Shown: positions 50,550-59,461, counted from the first letter of the stretch. The stretch is 64,000 bases of DNA from Rhodocyclaceae bacterium (GCA_020248265.1 JADCHX010000023.1:29770-93769), one strand, 5' to 3'. Numbers and translations: made by a program. Notes: generated by a model not told the origin, from the letters alone.

Positions 50550-51812
50550 TCAGAGTCCCGGGTACGGGCTCGAGCTGTCGAACACCACCTGATCCCACCA
50601 GCCCAGCCGCTCGAAGAAGTCGCGTGCCATCGCGGTCGGCACACCATCGGCGATCTCGCCGAGTGTCCGGATGCCGTCCACGCGATCGAACAGGTACTTC
50701 TCGGCGGCATCGATCGGCAGCACGAGATCGCGAAAGGTATGGGTACGATTGATCAGCACGGCGGCTGCGCCAGGCGGCAGCCGTTCCTGTACGCAGATCG
50801 TGTCCGGCAGGCGGATGGGTACCGAGGCGCGCCAGGCGTGGTCGGCTTGTGCGCCCGGGTCGTACGGTGGCGTACCGTCCGGATGGTCGTCACGACAGGC
50901 CACCACACTGTGCATCACCATCGTGCCGCGGAACAGTTCGACTGCGGCGAACTGTTCCGGCGCGGCCAGCCGGGCGATACGGTCTGCCTGGGGAAGCGCG
51001 GCCATCACGCCGCAGCGCGGGCTGTAAGGTGCCTGGCTCAGCCAGCGGCCGAATCGCAGCCCACCCTGGGCCAGGAACTCGAACAACTGTGGCACCGAAT
51101 AGGCGCGGTCCTGCGGATTGAGCAGCGCATCGGCCACGGCCGCTGCGTGCTTGAAGTCGGGTGCCTGTCGCAGCAACGGCTCCAGCGGATGGCCGGGCGG
51201 CAACGACTTGAGCGCGATCATCAGGTCGGCGATACCCGCTTCGGTGGCCGGCACCCCGATGCGCCGGCAGAAGTCCTGCAGCAGGTAGATGCCGGTACGG
51301 CCGTAGGGGGCATACACCATCAGATGCATCACGCCATCGGGCTTGAGCACGCTGCGCAGCGCCTGCAGGCCTGCGACAGGGTCGGCCAGGTGGTGCAGCA
51401 CGCCGGTGCAGACGACCTGGTCGAACTGCATGTCGAGCTCACCCGCGCGCTCGACGGGAAGCTGGTGCAGGTGCAGGTTGTCGAGGCCGTGCCGGTGCTT
51501 GAGCGCTTCGGTGCAGCGTATGCTGGTGGCACTGAAGTCGATGCCGGTCACGCGCGCCGCCGGCCAGCGCACTGCGTGCCTGGCCGCCTGCGAGGTACCG
51601 CAGCCGGCGACGAGGATCGAAGGGTCTTCACGGTAGGGCAGGCCGGGCTGGAACAGGTGATGGTCGGCGCGGCGCCGCTGCGGGTCGGCCCACAGCTGGC
51701 GGTACTGGTCGAGGCTGTCGATCGGCCCGGGATAGGGGTAGCGCTCGTAGAACGCCTGGACCCGCGCTGCCGCAGCGGGCTCTGGCGAGGAATGGCTATG
51801 CACTGTGGTCAC
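50550..51812 (-). CDS. Class I SAM-dependent methyltransferase
   Basis: About 420 residues. The SAM-binding core is near residues 50-170: ILVAGCGTSQAARHAVRWPAARVTGIDFS (motif I and the acidic end of strand 2) and FDQVVCTGVLHHLADPVAGLQALRSVLKPDGVMHLMVYAPYGR. Ahead of it lies VQAFYERYPYPGP, seen in a family of long methyltransferases. The C-terminal 200 residues are unusual, ending in VLINRTHTFRDLVLPIDAAEKYLFDRVDGIRTLGEIADG, which may be a substrate-recognition domain. GTG 51812 has GGAG 5-6 bases upstream; ATG 51836 and the frame start 51872 are alternatives. The substrate is unknown. It is followed by the 5'-nucleotidase family gene. Confidence 0.82.
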   Translation of the reverse strand: MTTVHSHSSPEPAAAARVQAFYERYPYPGPIDSLDQYRQLWADPQRRRADHHLFQPGLPYREDPSILVAGCGTSQAARHAVRWPAARVTGIDFSATSIRCTEALKHRHGLDNLHLHQLPVERAGELDMQFDQVVCTGVLHHLADPVAGLQALRSVLKPDGVMHLMVYAPYGRTGIYLLQDFCRRIGVPATEAGIADLMIALKSLPPGHPLEPLLRQAPDFKHAAAVADALLNPQDRAYSVPQLFEFLAQGGLRFGRWLSQAPYSPRCGVMAALPQADRIARLAAPEQFAAVELFRGTMVMHSVVACRDDHPDGTPPYDPGAQADHAWRASVPIRLPDTICVQERLPPGAAAVLINRTHTFRDLVLPIDAAEKYLFDRVDGIRTLGEIADGVPTAMARDFFERLGWWDQVVFDSSSPYPGL

Positions 51813-51875
51813 AGTGTCTCCGCAAGTTCCGGCCATGCCCGCGGGTTGCAGGCAGTCGAAGCCGGACGTCACCGC

Positions 51876-52280
51876 CTAGAACGGATCAAGAACGCGCACA
51901 CCCGTCGGCGCGAAATGCCTGACGTTACGGGTAACTACCGTAGAGCCATGCGCAAGCGCCGTGGCCGCTATCAGCAGATCGGCACCGTCATGCCCCAGCC
52001 GGGCTGAATGCCTGCCCCAGAGCCGTGCGGCATTTGCAGAGACCGGCAAGACGCGATCGGCATAGAGATTCAACAGTGTCTCCAGCCACTGCTCCAGCTC
52101 GGCGGCAAAGACTGCATCGGATCTGCGTGTCTTCTCGATCCCGCGTTCGATTTCGCCAACACTGACCACGCTGATGAACAGACTGCCCGCCTGTTGCGCC
52201 TTGATCCATTGAACTACCTTGCGCGATGGTCTGGCTTTGCGCAATTCCGAGAGCACTACCGTATCGAGCAGAAAGCTCAC
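51876..52280 (-). CDS. VapC-type toxin, PIN domain ribonuclease
   Basis: 134-residue PIN-domain RNase. Acidic metal ligands are seen as Asp6 in FLLDTVVLSELR, Glu43 in VVSVGEIERGIEK and Asp101 in HDGADLLIAATALAHG, with the closing VVTRNVRHFAPTGVRVLDPF. This is the FitB/VapC pattern; toxins of this type cut tRNA or rRNA. The start overlaps the stop of the antitoxin gene by four bases (ATGA), the standard arrangement. Its end is 3 bases from the methyltransferase frame. Confidence 0.92.
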   Translation of the reverse strand: MSFLLDTVVLSELRKARPSRKVVQWIKAQQAGSLFISVVSVGEIERGIEKTRRSDAVFAAELEQWLETLLNLYADRVLPVSANAARLWGRHSARLGHDGADLLIAATALAHGSTVVTRNVRHFAPTGVRVLDPF

Positions 52281-52552
52281 AACTCGATGTCACGCAAGAC
52301 GAGCTTTTCCGGCGACACGGCAGGTTCGCTCCGAACGGCCCTCTGCCTAGGCATGGCAAGCAAGTGCGCGACAAAGTCTGGCGCATCCATCTTCGCGCTG
52401 CTCTTCAATGCGACATAGGCCTGCTCGGAGAGCACCATCACCGCATCCCTGCCACGCCGGGTGATCCGCTGCGGCTCGCCGCGCAGGGCGGCCTCCACGA
52501 GTTCACTCAACTGCGCCTTGGCCGTCTGCATCTGCCATTGGGTTGAGCGCAT
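52277..52552 (-). CDS. Phd/YefM-type antitoxin
   Basis: 91 residues; N-terminal DNA-binding fold MQTAKAQLSELVEAALRGEPQRITRRGRDAVMVLSEQAYVAL is typical of Phd/YefM. The C-terminal tail (about 50-91) has the length and charge of a toxin-binding segment that wraps the PIN partner. It likely autoregulates through the 27-base palindrome 12 bases upstream. ATG 52552 is used; the internal Met at residue 8 would also work. Confidence 0.9.
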   Translation of the reverse strand: MRSTQWQMQTAKAQLSELVEAALRGEPQRITRRGRDAVMVLSEQAYVALKSSAKMDAPDFVAHLLAMPRQRAVRSEPAVSPEKLVLRDIEL

Positions 52553-52563
52553 GCTTGCCCCTC

Positions 52564-52590
52564 AATCTGGTCTGTTAAACGGACCAGATT
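52564..52590. promoter_or_regulatory. Palindromic operator of the Phd-VapC pair
   Basis: AATCTGGTC (52564-52572) and GACCAGATT (52582-52590) flank TGTTAAACG, whose GTT/AAC also pair, so 27 bases form a palindrome with one mismatched pair. It starts 12 bases upstream of the antitoxin start and so overlaps the likely promoter, as expected for toxin-antitoxin autoregulation. Binding by the antitoxin is inference. The remaining ~160 bases to the next terminator show no gene. Confidence 0.75.
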
Positions 52591-52752
52591 CTGGAATCGA
52601 CGCCCTCGCCTGTCAAGGGATCAGGTGGGTGTGGCCCAGGCTGAAGCGCACGCGTGACCTGTTCATGGATGCGCCTGCCGCTTGCGAGCGGCTGCACCAG
52701 GCGGCGACCGTCGGCGCTCTGCATGAGGGCTCGCAGGGTGGGCCGATGAACG

Positions 52753-52787
52753 AAAAATCCCCGGCAAGCCCATGGCCTGCCGGGGAT
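52753..52787 (-). terminator. Intrinsic terminator of the sulfatase operon
   Basis: Read on the minus strand, ATCCCCGGCA and TGCCGGGGAT form a 10-bp stem with an 11-base loop, followed by a run of five T. It lies 51 bases after the arylsulfatase stop codon, so it probably ends the long minus-strand transcript. Confidence 0.85.
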
Positions 52788-52838
52788 CGGACCATTGCCC
52801 TTGCGCGCCAGACAGGCCGCGCAGTCGGCACCGGCTGA

Positions 52839-54320
52839 TCAGCCGCCCTTCTGCCCCGCAGCCAGGCTCTCGAGCACCGCGTCCAGCGAGAAGGTACCAA
52901 CCTTCTGGCTGGGCGGAAACTCCTTGAACGTGGCGATGTACTTGCCGATGAACTCCTGCGCCGGCACGAACATGAACACGCGATCGAGGCGCCAGTGGTC
53001 GTAGTCGATCGAGACCTTGTCGGCGATCTCGAACGGGTCGGTGCGCAGGTTGAACAGCTTGGGCACGCGCAAGGGCACGAAGGGCTCGGCCCAGACCGCG
53101 AAGCCGTGGGCGCGCTGCTCCTGGAAGACGATCTTCCACTGGTTGTAGCGCAGTGCCACCAGCGAGCCGTCGTCGTTCCAGTAGAAGAACTCCTTGCGAG
53201 GGCTCGGCGCATTGCCACCAATGGCGGGCGTGAGGTCGTAGCCATCGAGGTGGACCTTGAAGGTCTTGTTGCCGACCTTCATGCCCTTGAGCAACTGCTC
53301 TTTCACGCCGGGCACACCGGCGATCGTCATGATCGTCGGCAGCATGTCTTCGTGCGAGAAGATGTCGTTGCTGACCGTGCCGGGCTTGATGTGGCCAGGC
53401 CAGCGGATCGCGCAGGGCACGCGGTAGCCGCCCTCCCAGTTCTCGTTCTTCTCGCCACGGAACGGCGTGGTGCCACCGTCGGGCCAGGAGAAGCATTCGG
53501 CGCCGTTGTCGGTCGAATACATCACGACGGTATTGTCAGCGAGACCCAGTTCGTCGAGCTTGTCGAGAATCTGCCCGACGTGCCCGTCGTGCTCGACCAT
53601 GCCGTCGGGGTAGGTGCCCAGGCCGGTCTTGCCCTTCGATTCTTCCTTCAGGTGCGTGAAGATGTGCATGCGGGTGGAGTTCCACCACAGGAAGAACGGC
53701 TTGTCGGCCTTCTTCGCCTTCTCGAGATAGTCAAGCGTGAGGGCGGTGACCTCTTCGTCGATGGTCTTCATGCGCTCGATGTTGAGCGGACCGGTGCTTT
53801 CGATCTTCTGCGTGCCGTCCGGGTTGGCCCAGCTGTGGATCACGCCGCGCGTCGCATACTTCTTGATCATCTCGGGATCTTTGAAGTAGTCGGGGTTCTC
53901 CGGCTCCTGCTCGGCGTTCAGGTGGTACAGCGAGCCGAAGAACTCGTCGAAGCCGTGCGCGGTGGGCAGGGTCTCGTCGGCATCGCCGAGGTGGTTCTTG
54001 CCGAACTGGGCGGTCATGTAGCCCTGGTCCTTGAGCAGCTCGGCAATGGTGACATCGCGCGCCTGCAGGCCTTCCTTGGCGCCGGGCAGACCGACCTTCA
54101 GCATGCCGGTACGGAAGCCCGACTGGCCGGTGATGAAGCAGGCGCGGCCGGCGGTGCAACTCTGCTGGCCGTACCAGTCGGTGAACATCGCGCCCTCCTT
54201 GGCGATGCGATCGATGTTCGGGGTCTTGTAGCCCATCATTCCGTGGTTGTAGGCGCTGATGTTGAACCAGCCGATGTCGTCGCCCCAGAGGATCAGGAAA
54301 TTCGGTTTCTTCTCAGCCAT
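52839..54320 (-). CDS. Arylsulfatase-type sulfatase (Cys-type, cytoplasmic)
   Basis: 493 residues of the type I sulfatase family that hydrolyses sulfate esters. The first metal site is LWGDDIGWFN. The formylglycine motif C-x-A-x-R reads SCTAGRACF with Cys55 as the residue to be oxidised. YSTDNGAECFSWPDGGTTPFRGEKNENWEGGYRVP carries the further Asp-Asn ligands. No signal peptide is visible; the fold begins at residue 6, so action in the cytoplasm is predicted. The radical-SAM maturase is encoded 77 bases upstream on the same strand, which fits modification of Cys55. Substrate unknown; the enzyme lacks a recognisable specificity domain. Confidence 0.92.
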   Translation of the reverse strand: MAEKKPNFLILWGDDIGWFNISAYNHGMMGYKTPNIDRIAKEGAMFTDWYGQQSCTAGRACFITGQSGFRTGMLKVGLPGAKEGLQARDVTIAELLKDQGYMTAQFGKNHLGDADETLPTAHGFDEFFGSLYHLNAEQEPENPDYFKDPEMIKKYATRGVIHSWANPDGTQKIESTGPLNIERMKTIDEEVTALTLDYLEKAKKADKPFFLWWNSTRMHIFTHLKEESKGKTGLGTYPDGMVEHDGHVGQILDKLDELGLADNTVVMYSTDNGAECFSWPDGGTTPFRGEKNENWEGGYRVPCAIRWPGHIKPGTVSNDIFSHEDMLPTIMTIAGVPGVKEQLLKGMKVGNKTFKVHLDGYDLTPAIGGNAPSPRKEFFYWNDDGSLVALRYNQWKIVFQEQRAHGFAVWAEPFVPLRVPKLFNLRTDPFEIADKVSIDYDHWRLDRVFMFVPAQEFIGKYIATFKEFPPSQKVGTFSLDAVLESLAAGQKGG

Positions 54321-54397
54321 GGCTCCATCCTTTCTTCAGCAAACAAGGCGCGCATGCGCCAGTCGGACAACCCGATCGAGTTGTACGGTCGAGTAAC

Positions 54398-55840
54398 TCA
54401 TGATCGCTGGCCAGCGGCGGAACTGGCCTGGGCCTGGACCTGCGGCGCCGCTGGCTCGACACCGCTGAACGGCGTCTTCGGATCGCGGTCGCCGTGGCAG
54501 AAGCGGAACTTGCTGCCGCTGCCGCAGGGGCAAGGCTGGTAGGCATCGCGCCGGGCGTCCAGCGCGGCGATGCTGGTCATCACCTCGGCGGGCGGGTGGC
54601 CCTTCCTGTACAACTGGGCCATCACGTTGAAGGTCGGCCCTGTGTGCATGAAGAACTTCTCGAGCCCGGCGCAGAGATAGTTCTGGCCCGGCTCGCCATC
54701 CTTGCTGAGCGCGAAGCGGTCTTTGGGGCAGCCGCCATTGCACCAGTTGCGCACCTTGCACGTCTGGCACTGCTGCGTCAGCGAGTCGCGCTTGCCCTGG
54801 CCGAACCTGCGCTGCTCGGGCGAGGCGACCATGGTGAGCATGTGCGTCTTGTGGATGTTGCCCAGCAGGTGCTTCGGTTCGACGAAGTGATCGCACGAGT
54901 AGAGGTCGCCGTTGTGCTCGAGCGCCGGGCCGTAGCCGCAGGTGGGCGCATGGATGCACAGCAGGTGGCGGCCGAAGAAGGCCTCGAGCGTGACGTCGAA
55001 CAACTGCACATAGACCTGCCCCACGTCGCGCCGCACCCATTCCTCGAACACGTCGATCAGGAAGCGGCCGTACTGCTCGGAACCCACCGTGCGTTCGGTC
55101 ACCAGGTTACCGGTCTGGGTATAGAGCAGGCGCTTCTCGCCGGGCACCTCGCTCCAGCCCTTGTTGGCGATGCCGATGGTCTGCTCGGTGGCGCGCTCGA
55201 CGATGGGGATGAACTGGACCCACTTCGCACCCAGCTCGTCGCGGAAGAAGCGATAGACCGTGCGCCCGTGGTGCTGGTTGGCTGCATTGACCGTGCACAG
55301 GATATTGAACTCGACGTCGTGCCTGCGCAGCGCCCGCCAGCCCTTCATCACCAGGTCGAAGGTACCCTTGCCGCGGCGGTCCAGCCGATAGGTGTCGTGC
55401 AGTTCACGCGGGCCGTCCACGCTCAGGCCGACCAGGAAATCGTGCTGCTTGAAGAACCTGCACCAGGCGTCGTCCAGGAGCAGGCCGTTGGTCTGGAAGG
55501 TGTGCTTTACCGTCTGACCGGGCCGGCGGTACTTCTCGACCAGCTCGACCGCATGCTCGAAGAACTCCAGCTTCATCAGCGTCGGCTCGCCGCCCTGCCA
55601 GGCTACGGTGACCTCGGGCACGCGGTGAGATTCGAGCAACTGGCGGATGTAGGCCTCGAGCGTGGCTGCCGACATCCGGCTCCGGTCGTTCGGGTACAGC
55701 GCTTCCTTGGACAGGAAGAAACAGTAGGTGCAATCGATGTTGCAGGTCGACCCGCTGGGCTTGGCCAGCAGATGAAACCCCGGCGGACCCGAGTCGGGCA
55801 TCGGCGGGTGTCCTGCGGGCGATTCAGCGAACTGGGTCAT
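54398..55840 (-). CDS. Anaerobic sulfatase-maturating enzyme (radical SAM/SPASM) with C-terminal SEC-C motif
   Basis: 480 residues. The radical SAM cluster is CNIDCTYC (Cys33, 37, 40), followed by WQGGEPTL and the family's LSVDGPRELHD with the catalytic Asp. SPASM-type cysteines come later (CIHAPTCGYG, CDHF, CQTCKVRNWCNGGCP), for two auxiliary clusters. The enzyme oxidises the sulfatase Cys or Ser to formylglycine. Unusually, the end carries PCPCGSGSKFRFCHGD, a SEC-C zinc motif best known from SecA, then a loose Ala/Gln tail. It is located between the SulP transporter and its presumed substrate, the arylsulfatase. Confidence 0.92.
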   Translation of the reverse strand: MTQFAESPAGHPPMPDSGPPGFHLLAKPSGSTCNIDCTYCFFLSKEALYPNDRSRMSAATLEAYIRQLLESHRVPEVTVAWQGGEPTLMKLEFFEHAVELVEKYRRPGQTVKHTFQTNGLLLDDAWCRFFKQHDFLVGLSVDGPRELHDTYRLDRRGKGTFDLVMKGWRALRRHDVEFNILCTVNAANQHHGRTVYRFFRDELGAKWVQFIPIVERATEQTIGIANKGWSEVPGEKRLLYTQTGNLVTERTVGSEQYGRFLIDVFEEWVRRDVGQVYVQLFDVTLEAFFGRHLLCIHAPTCGYGPALEHNGDLYSCDHFVEPKHLLGNIHKTHMLTMVASPEQRRFGQGKRDSLTQQCQTCKVRNWCNGGCPKDRFALSKDGEPGQNYLCAGLEKFFMHTGPTFNVMAQLYRKGHPPAEVMTSIAALDARRDAYQPCPCGSGSKFRFCHGDRDPKTPFSGVEPAAPQVQAQASSAAGQRS

Positions 55841-55976
55841 CGTCGGGTTTCAATGAAACAGGTCTGGTTTCTGCAGGTCGGACCATTGCAACTCTCGCCG
55901 CAGCCGGGCAGCGCGGCCAGCCGCAGCCTCGGCTCAGTATAGGCTGGGGCACGCGAAATGACTATTGCACCTTCGG

Positions 55977-57650
55977 TCATTGCCCGGGCTCGCCCCCCCG
56001 GCTCTGCCAGGCTTCCAGCGCCTTGAACAGATTGTGAAAGACACGCTGCGGGCCAAGTGCTTCGCCCAGCGGCGCGCGATCGAGCAACTGGCGCAGGTCA
56101 GGCGCCACGCCGGCCAGCCAGAGCTCGATGCCGCGTGCCCGCAGGCTCTGCTCGGCCTCGGTGAGCATCAGAAGCGCGGTGTACTCGATGTCGGGGATCG
56201 CACTGCAGTCGAGCACGATCACCTGCGGCGGTGGCTGGGTCTGCGCGATCAGCGCCTGCATCCGGGCAGACACGTTGGCGGCGTTGGCAAAGTTCAACCG
56301 GCCTTCGGTGCGCAGCAGCAGCAGACCGGGAAATGTTTCGTCTTGCGCGTTGTCGCCTGCGCGACGAAATACGCCTTGCGCCCGGCTGTAGGCGCCCCGG
56401 TAAACCGGCGGATGGTTCGCGTGGTAGAGCAGCGTGAGCATCGAGATCGCTACCGCGATCAGGATGCCTTGCAGCGTACCGATCAGCACCACGCCGGCGA
56501 GCGTGGCCAGCGCCCAGAAGAACTCGTCTCGCCGCACACGGGCGATGGCGCGAAACGCAGCCGGCTTGACCATGCCCAGTCCCAGCACCATGATCAGTGC
56601 ACCCAGTGCCGGGTCGGGCAGCAGGCCGATCACGTTCGACAGCAGCAGCAGGGTCAGCAGCACCACCAGGGCGTTGACCCACTGCGCCATCTGGCTGCGC
56701 GCACCGGCCTTGTCGGCGATGGCCGTCTGCGAGGTACCGCCGCCCGCCGGCATGCCGCCCACCCCCGCCGCCGCCAGATTGGCCGCGCCCACTGCCAGCA
56801 GTTCACGATTGGCATCGACCGGCGTGTCGTCGCGCTGCTGGAAGGTGCGTGCGGCCGCGACCGATTCGGTGAAAGACATCAGCGCGATGCCCAGCGCCGC
56901 CGGCCACAATGAAGCCACGAACTGCAGCTCGGGCCAGGCCAGCACCGGCAGGCCGGAGGGTACTGCGCCGACCGACTTGACACCCAGCCCCTGCAGATCG
57001 AACAGGGCGGCGACCGCGATGCTCACCGCCACCCAGGTAAGCGGCGCCGACAGACGCGGCAGCAGCCTCGGCAGGCCCATCAGCACGACGATGCCGGCGA
57101 CGGCGACCAGCAGCGTCTGAACGTGAACCTGCGGCATCAGCGACGGCAGTTCCAGCAGGATGCCGACGCTGCCGTGGCTGGCGAAATGCAGGCCCAGCAC
57201 CGACTTGAGCGCACCGATCACGATCACCACGCCGACCCCGGCCTCGAACCCCACCAGCACAGGCTTCGAGATGAAGTTCGCCAGGAAGCCCAGCCGCAGC
57301 AGTCGGGCGGCCACCAGCATCAGGCCGACCAGCAGGGCCAGCGTGGTGGCCACCGCGCGCGCATCGGCGTCCGGATTCTGCGCCGTGGTGACCGCGATCT
57401 GCGCGGCCACCAGCATCGCGATGGCCGAGGTGCTGGTGACGCTGAGCGGGCGCGAGCCGCCCAGCAGTGGATAGACCAGCATCGCCGCCAGCGCGGTGTA
57501 GAGGCCGATCTCGACGGGAAGGCCGGCGATGGCTGCGATGGCCATCGCCTTGGGGATCACCACCGCGGCGGCGGTGAGCCCGGCGACCGTGTCGGCGCGC
57601 AGCCACTCGCGTCGGTAGGATGGCAACCAGCCGGCGACAGGCAGTTTCAT
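55977..57650 (-). CDS. SulP family inorganic anion transporter with STAS domain
   Basis: 557 residues: about 10-14 hydrophobic segments (ADTVAGLTAAAVVIPKAMAIAAIAGLPVEIGLYTALAAMLVYPLLGGSRPLSVTSTSAIAML is the SulP signature), then a C-terminal STAS domain (~430-557, LLLLRTEGRLNFANAANVSARMQALI...VIVLDCSAIPDIEYTALLML). The family moves sulfate, bicarbonate or similar anions. In this context sulfate released by the sulfatase, or uptake of sulfate, is the likely cargo (inference). The gene is separated by 136 bases from the maturase and 24 bases from the preceding small membrane gene. The C-terminus ends in a Gly/Arg-rich tail. Confidence 0.9.
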   Translation of the reverse strand: MKLPVAGWLPSYRREWLRADTVAGLTAAAVVIPKAMAIAAIAGLPVEIGLYTALAAMLVYPLLGGSRPLSVTSTSAIAMLVAAQIAVTTAQNPDADARAVATTLALLVGLMLVAARLLRLGFLANFISKPVLVGFEAGVGVVIVIGALKSVLGLHFASHGSVGILLELPSLMPQVHVQTLLVAVAGIVVLMGLPRLLPRLSAPLTWVAVSIAVAALFDLQGLGVKSVGAVPSGLPVLAWPELQFVASLWPAALGIALMSFTESVAAARTFQQRDDTPVDANRELLAVGAANLAAAGVGGMPAGGGTSQTAIADKAGARSQMAQWVNALVVLLTLLLLSNVIGLLPDPALGALIMVLGLGMVKPAAFRAIARVRRDEFFWALATLAGVVLIGTLQGILIAVAISMLTLLYHANHPPVYRGAYSRAQGVFRRAGDNAQDETFPGLLLLRTEGRLNFANAANVSARMQALIAQTQPPPQVIVLDCSAIPDIEYTALLMLTEAEQSLRARGIELWLAGVAPDLRQLLDRAPLGEALGPQRVFHNLFKALEAWQSRGGEPGQ

Positions 57651-57674
57651 CGGGTCAACAGGGTCGGCGCAGGC

Positions 57675-58046
57675 CTAGCGCATCACGCGCGTGACCAGCC
57701 CCCGTAACAACAGGTAGGGCACGATGGCCAGCAGGAAGGCCACGAGGATCACTTCACCGGGGTACACCGTGCCCAGCACCCTGATCTGGAAGACGATGTC
57801 GAGCACCATCGCCAACACGAACACCTTGCCTACGCTCTTCCAGCCGTCCCTGACCATTTCGGCACGGTGCCCGCTGTTGGTGAACAGCCCCCAGAAGTAA
57901 GGCGGTTTTCCCAGCTTCGCATCATTCAGCCCGGCGATGACGGCGAAGATCGAGGCCATCACCGGCTGCAGGATCAGGCGGAACTTCATCGGCCCGGTGA
58001 CGCGGTCCGACATGTGTTCAACGATGCGCATCCAGATCTCATCCAT
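57675..58046 (-). CDS. Small membrane protein, function unknown
   Basis: 123 residues with two or three hydrophobic helices: FRLILQPVMASIFAVIAGLNDA, VGKVFVLAMVLDIVFQI and GEVILVAFLLAIVPYLLLRGLV. A polar stretch (LGKPPYFWGLFTNSGHRAEMVRDGWKS) links the first two. I do not recognise a named family with certainty; similar proteins occur next to SulP and DUF202 genes. ATG 58046 has GGAGAGAG 5 bases ahead, better than the open frame to 58073. Same strand and close spacing put it in the sulfatase operon. Confidence 0.7.
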   Translation of the reverse strand: MDEIWMRIVEHMSDRVTGPMKFRLILQPVMASIFAVIAGLNDAKLGKPPYFWGLFTNSGHRAEMVRDGWKSVGKVFVLAMVLDIVFQIRVLGTVYPGEVILVAFLLAIVPYLLLRGLVTRVMR

Positions 58047-58069
58047 CGGCTCTCTCTCCGTCCATCTGT

Positions 58070-58819
58070 TCAACCCAGCGGCAACAGGATAAGCGCGTAC
58101 AGCAGGCCGCCGGCCAGGAAGGGGACGAAGTGGCCCTCTTTTTCGGAGGGCAACTCCATCAGGCTGCTGTTGACGATCACCGCGCCCGACAGGAAAGCGA
58201 CCAGCAGGGCCACCACGGCCAGGGGCAGGGCCAGCAACTGCCCGACCACCCAGCCGAGCGGCACCATGGCTGCCAGCCAGTAGCGGCCGCGGCGGGCATA
58301 CGCCTCGCCATGCTCTTCGCTCAATGCGTGGTCCACGGCGAGGAAGTGGACAGCCATCGCCGTGGTGAACAGCAGCAACGGTACCCGGCCTTCTTCGAGG
58401 TCGTGCACCAGCAGGTAACCCACCAGGGCGGCGTAGACCGCAAAGCCGCCCACATGCAGGTTGAACGCCGCCTGCTCGCGCTGCTCGGCGGCGGAGTCGC
58501 GCACCTGCTTGCGCAGGTGGTCCAGCCCGTAGAAGGTCATGAAGCCGATCAGCGCGACTGCGTAGATCGCCATGCCTTCGAAGCGCGTCTGCACCGATGC
58601 CGACTCGACAAAGACCAGGCGCACGCCCTGCAGTTCGGGCATGACATGCACGAAGACATAGGCTGCGGCCATGCCGGCGCAGAACGATACCCGCTTGCGC
58701 TGATCCCGCGTGACAGCGCTCAGCGGATGCAGGCGTCCCCCTGCCAGGACGACGGCCGCCAGCGCCAGCGCTGCGAGCCCGGTCGCCACCAGTTCAGTGG
58801 GTTGCCAGCCTGCGGTCAC
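58070..58819 (-). CDS. Polytopic membrane protein, function unknown
   Basis: 249 residues with roughly seven hydrophobic segments (e.g. LVATGLAALALAAVVLAGG, GMAIYAVALIGFMTFYGLDHL, LLALPLAVVALLVAFLSGAVIV). Polar islands hold several His residues (FVHVMPELQG, GLDHLRK, VHDLEEGR, FLAVDHALSEEHGEAY), vaguely recalling ZIP-type metal transporters, but no clear ZIP motif is present and I leave the family open. The GTG start overlaps the DUF202 stop by four bases (GTGA), so it is coupled to that gene. Confidence 0.72.
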   Translation of the reverse strand: MTAGWQPTELVATGLAALALAAVVLAGGRLHPLSAVTRDQRKRVSFCAGMAAAYVFVHVMPELQGVRLVFVESASVQTRFEGMAIYAVALIGFMTFYGLDHLRKQVRDSAAEQREQAAFNLHVGGFAVYAALVGYLLVHDLEEGRVPLLLFTTAMAVHFLAVDHALSEEHGEAYARRGRYWLAAMVPLGWVVGQLLALPLAVVALLVAFLSGAVIVNSSLMELPSEKEGHFVPFLAGGLLYALILLPLG

Positions 58820-59379
58820 AGGGCCCTGGCAATGATGGCGATGAACAGGAACAGACCGATCGCCGACATCAACAGGGCCATCACGAATGACGGGCGCCAG
58901 ATCGCGAAACCGTTCTGCTTGCGCAGGTCCTTGAGGCGGAACCAGTACTCGACGGTGCCCAGCACCATCGCTACCGTACCCATGCCGGTCAGGAACATGC
59001 CCATGGCGCGCGGGCTGCTGGCGTGGGTCAGCTGGGTACCCGCCTCCTCGAAGCCCTGCAGCAGCTTGTAGATGGTGAAGCCGAAGCTGATCATCGACAG
59101 CGCGGTGCGTATCCAGGCCATCAACGACCGGTCCGCTGCCATCAGGGTGCGGTCGGCTGCCATCAGGGTGCGCTCGAGGGCCAGCTCGTCGGATGTCTTG
59201 GGCGCTCTGCCGACCTGCTCAGGGGCAGCCGGATGGTGGAGCCGCTTTCCCAGCCCCGCCAGCCCCGCCAGCCCCGCCAGCCGATGCTGCGCGCGCGCGT
59301 CCGCGGCGCCGTGGCCGTGATCCTGCGGCGGTGTGTCTGGTGTCGGGGTCGGTGTCGGGGTCGGGGTCGGGGTCGTCAT
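58816..59379 (-). CDS. DUF202 family inner-membrane protein with low-complexity N-terminus
   Basis: 187 residues. DUF202 is seen in LALERTLMAADRTLMAADRSLMAWIRTALSMISFGFTIYKLLQGF, where TLMAADR is duplicated, followed by two more membrane helices (MGMFLTGMGTVAMVLGTVEYW, SFVMALLMSAIGLFLFIAII). The first ~45 residues are unusual: a Thr-Pro run encoded by GGGGTC-type 6-base repeats (about 59339-59372) and an AGLAGLAGLG run from 9-base repeats (59252-59281). These tracts may vary in length by slippage. DUF202 proteins are uncharacterised. The gene precedes the polytopic membrane protein with overlapping ends. Confidence 0.83.
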   Translation of the reverse strand: MTTPTPTPTPTPTPDTPPQDHGHGAADARAQHRLAGLAGLAGLGKRLHHPAAPEQVGRAPKTSDELALERTLMAADRTLMAADRSLMAWIRTALSMISFGFTIYKLLQGFEEAGTQLTHASSPRAMGMFLTGMGTVAMVLGTVEYWFRLKDLRKQNGFAIWRPSFVMALLMSAIGLFLFIAIIARAL

Positions 59380-59461
59380 TCAATGTCCTTCATCGCCTGC
59401 GCGTCCATGACTGGCCGACGCGCTGCGGTCTTCGGCCTCTCCGCGGGAAGATATCCTGGCG

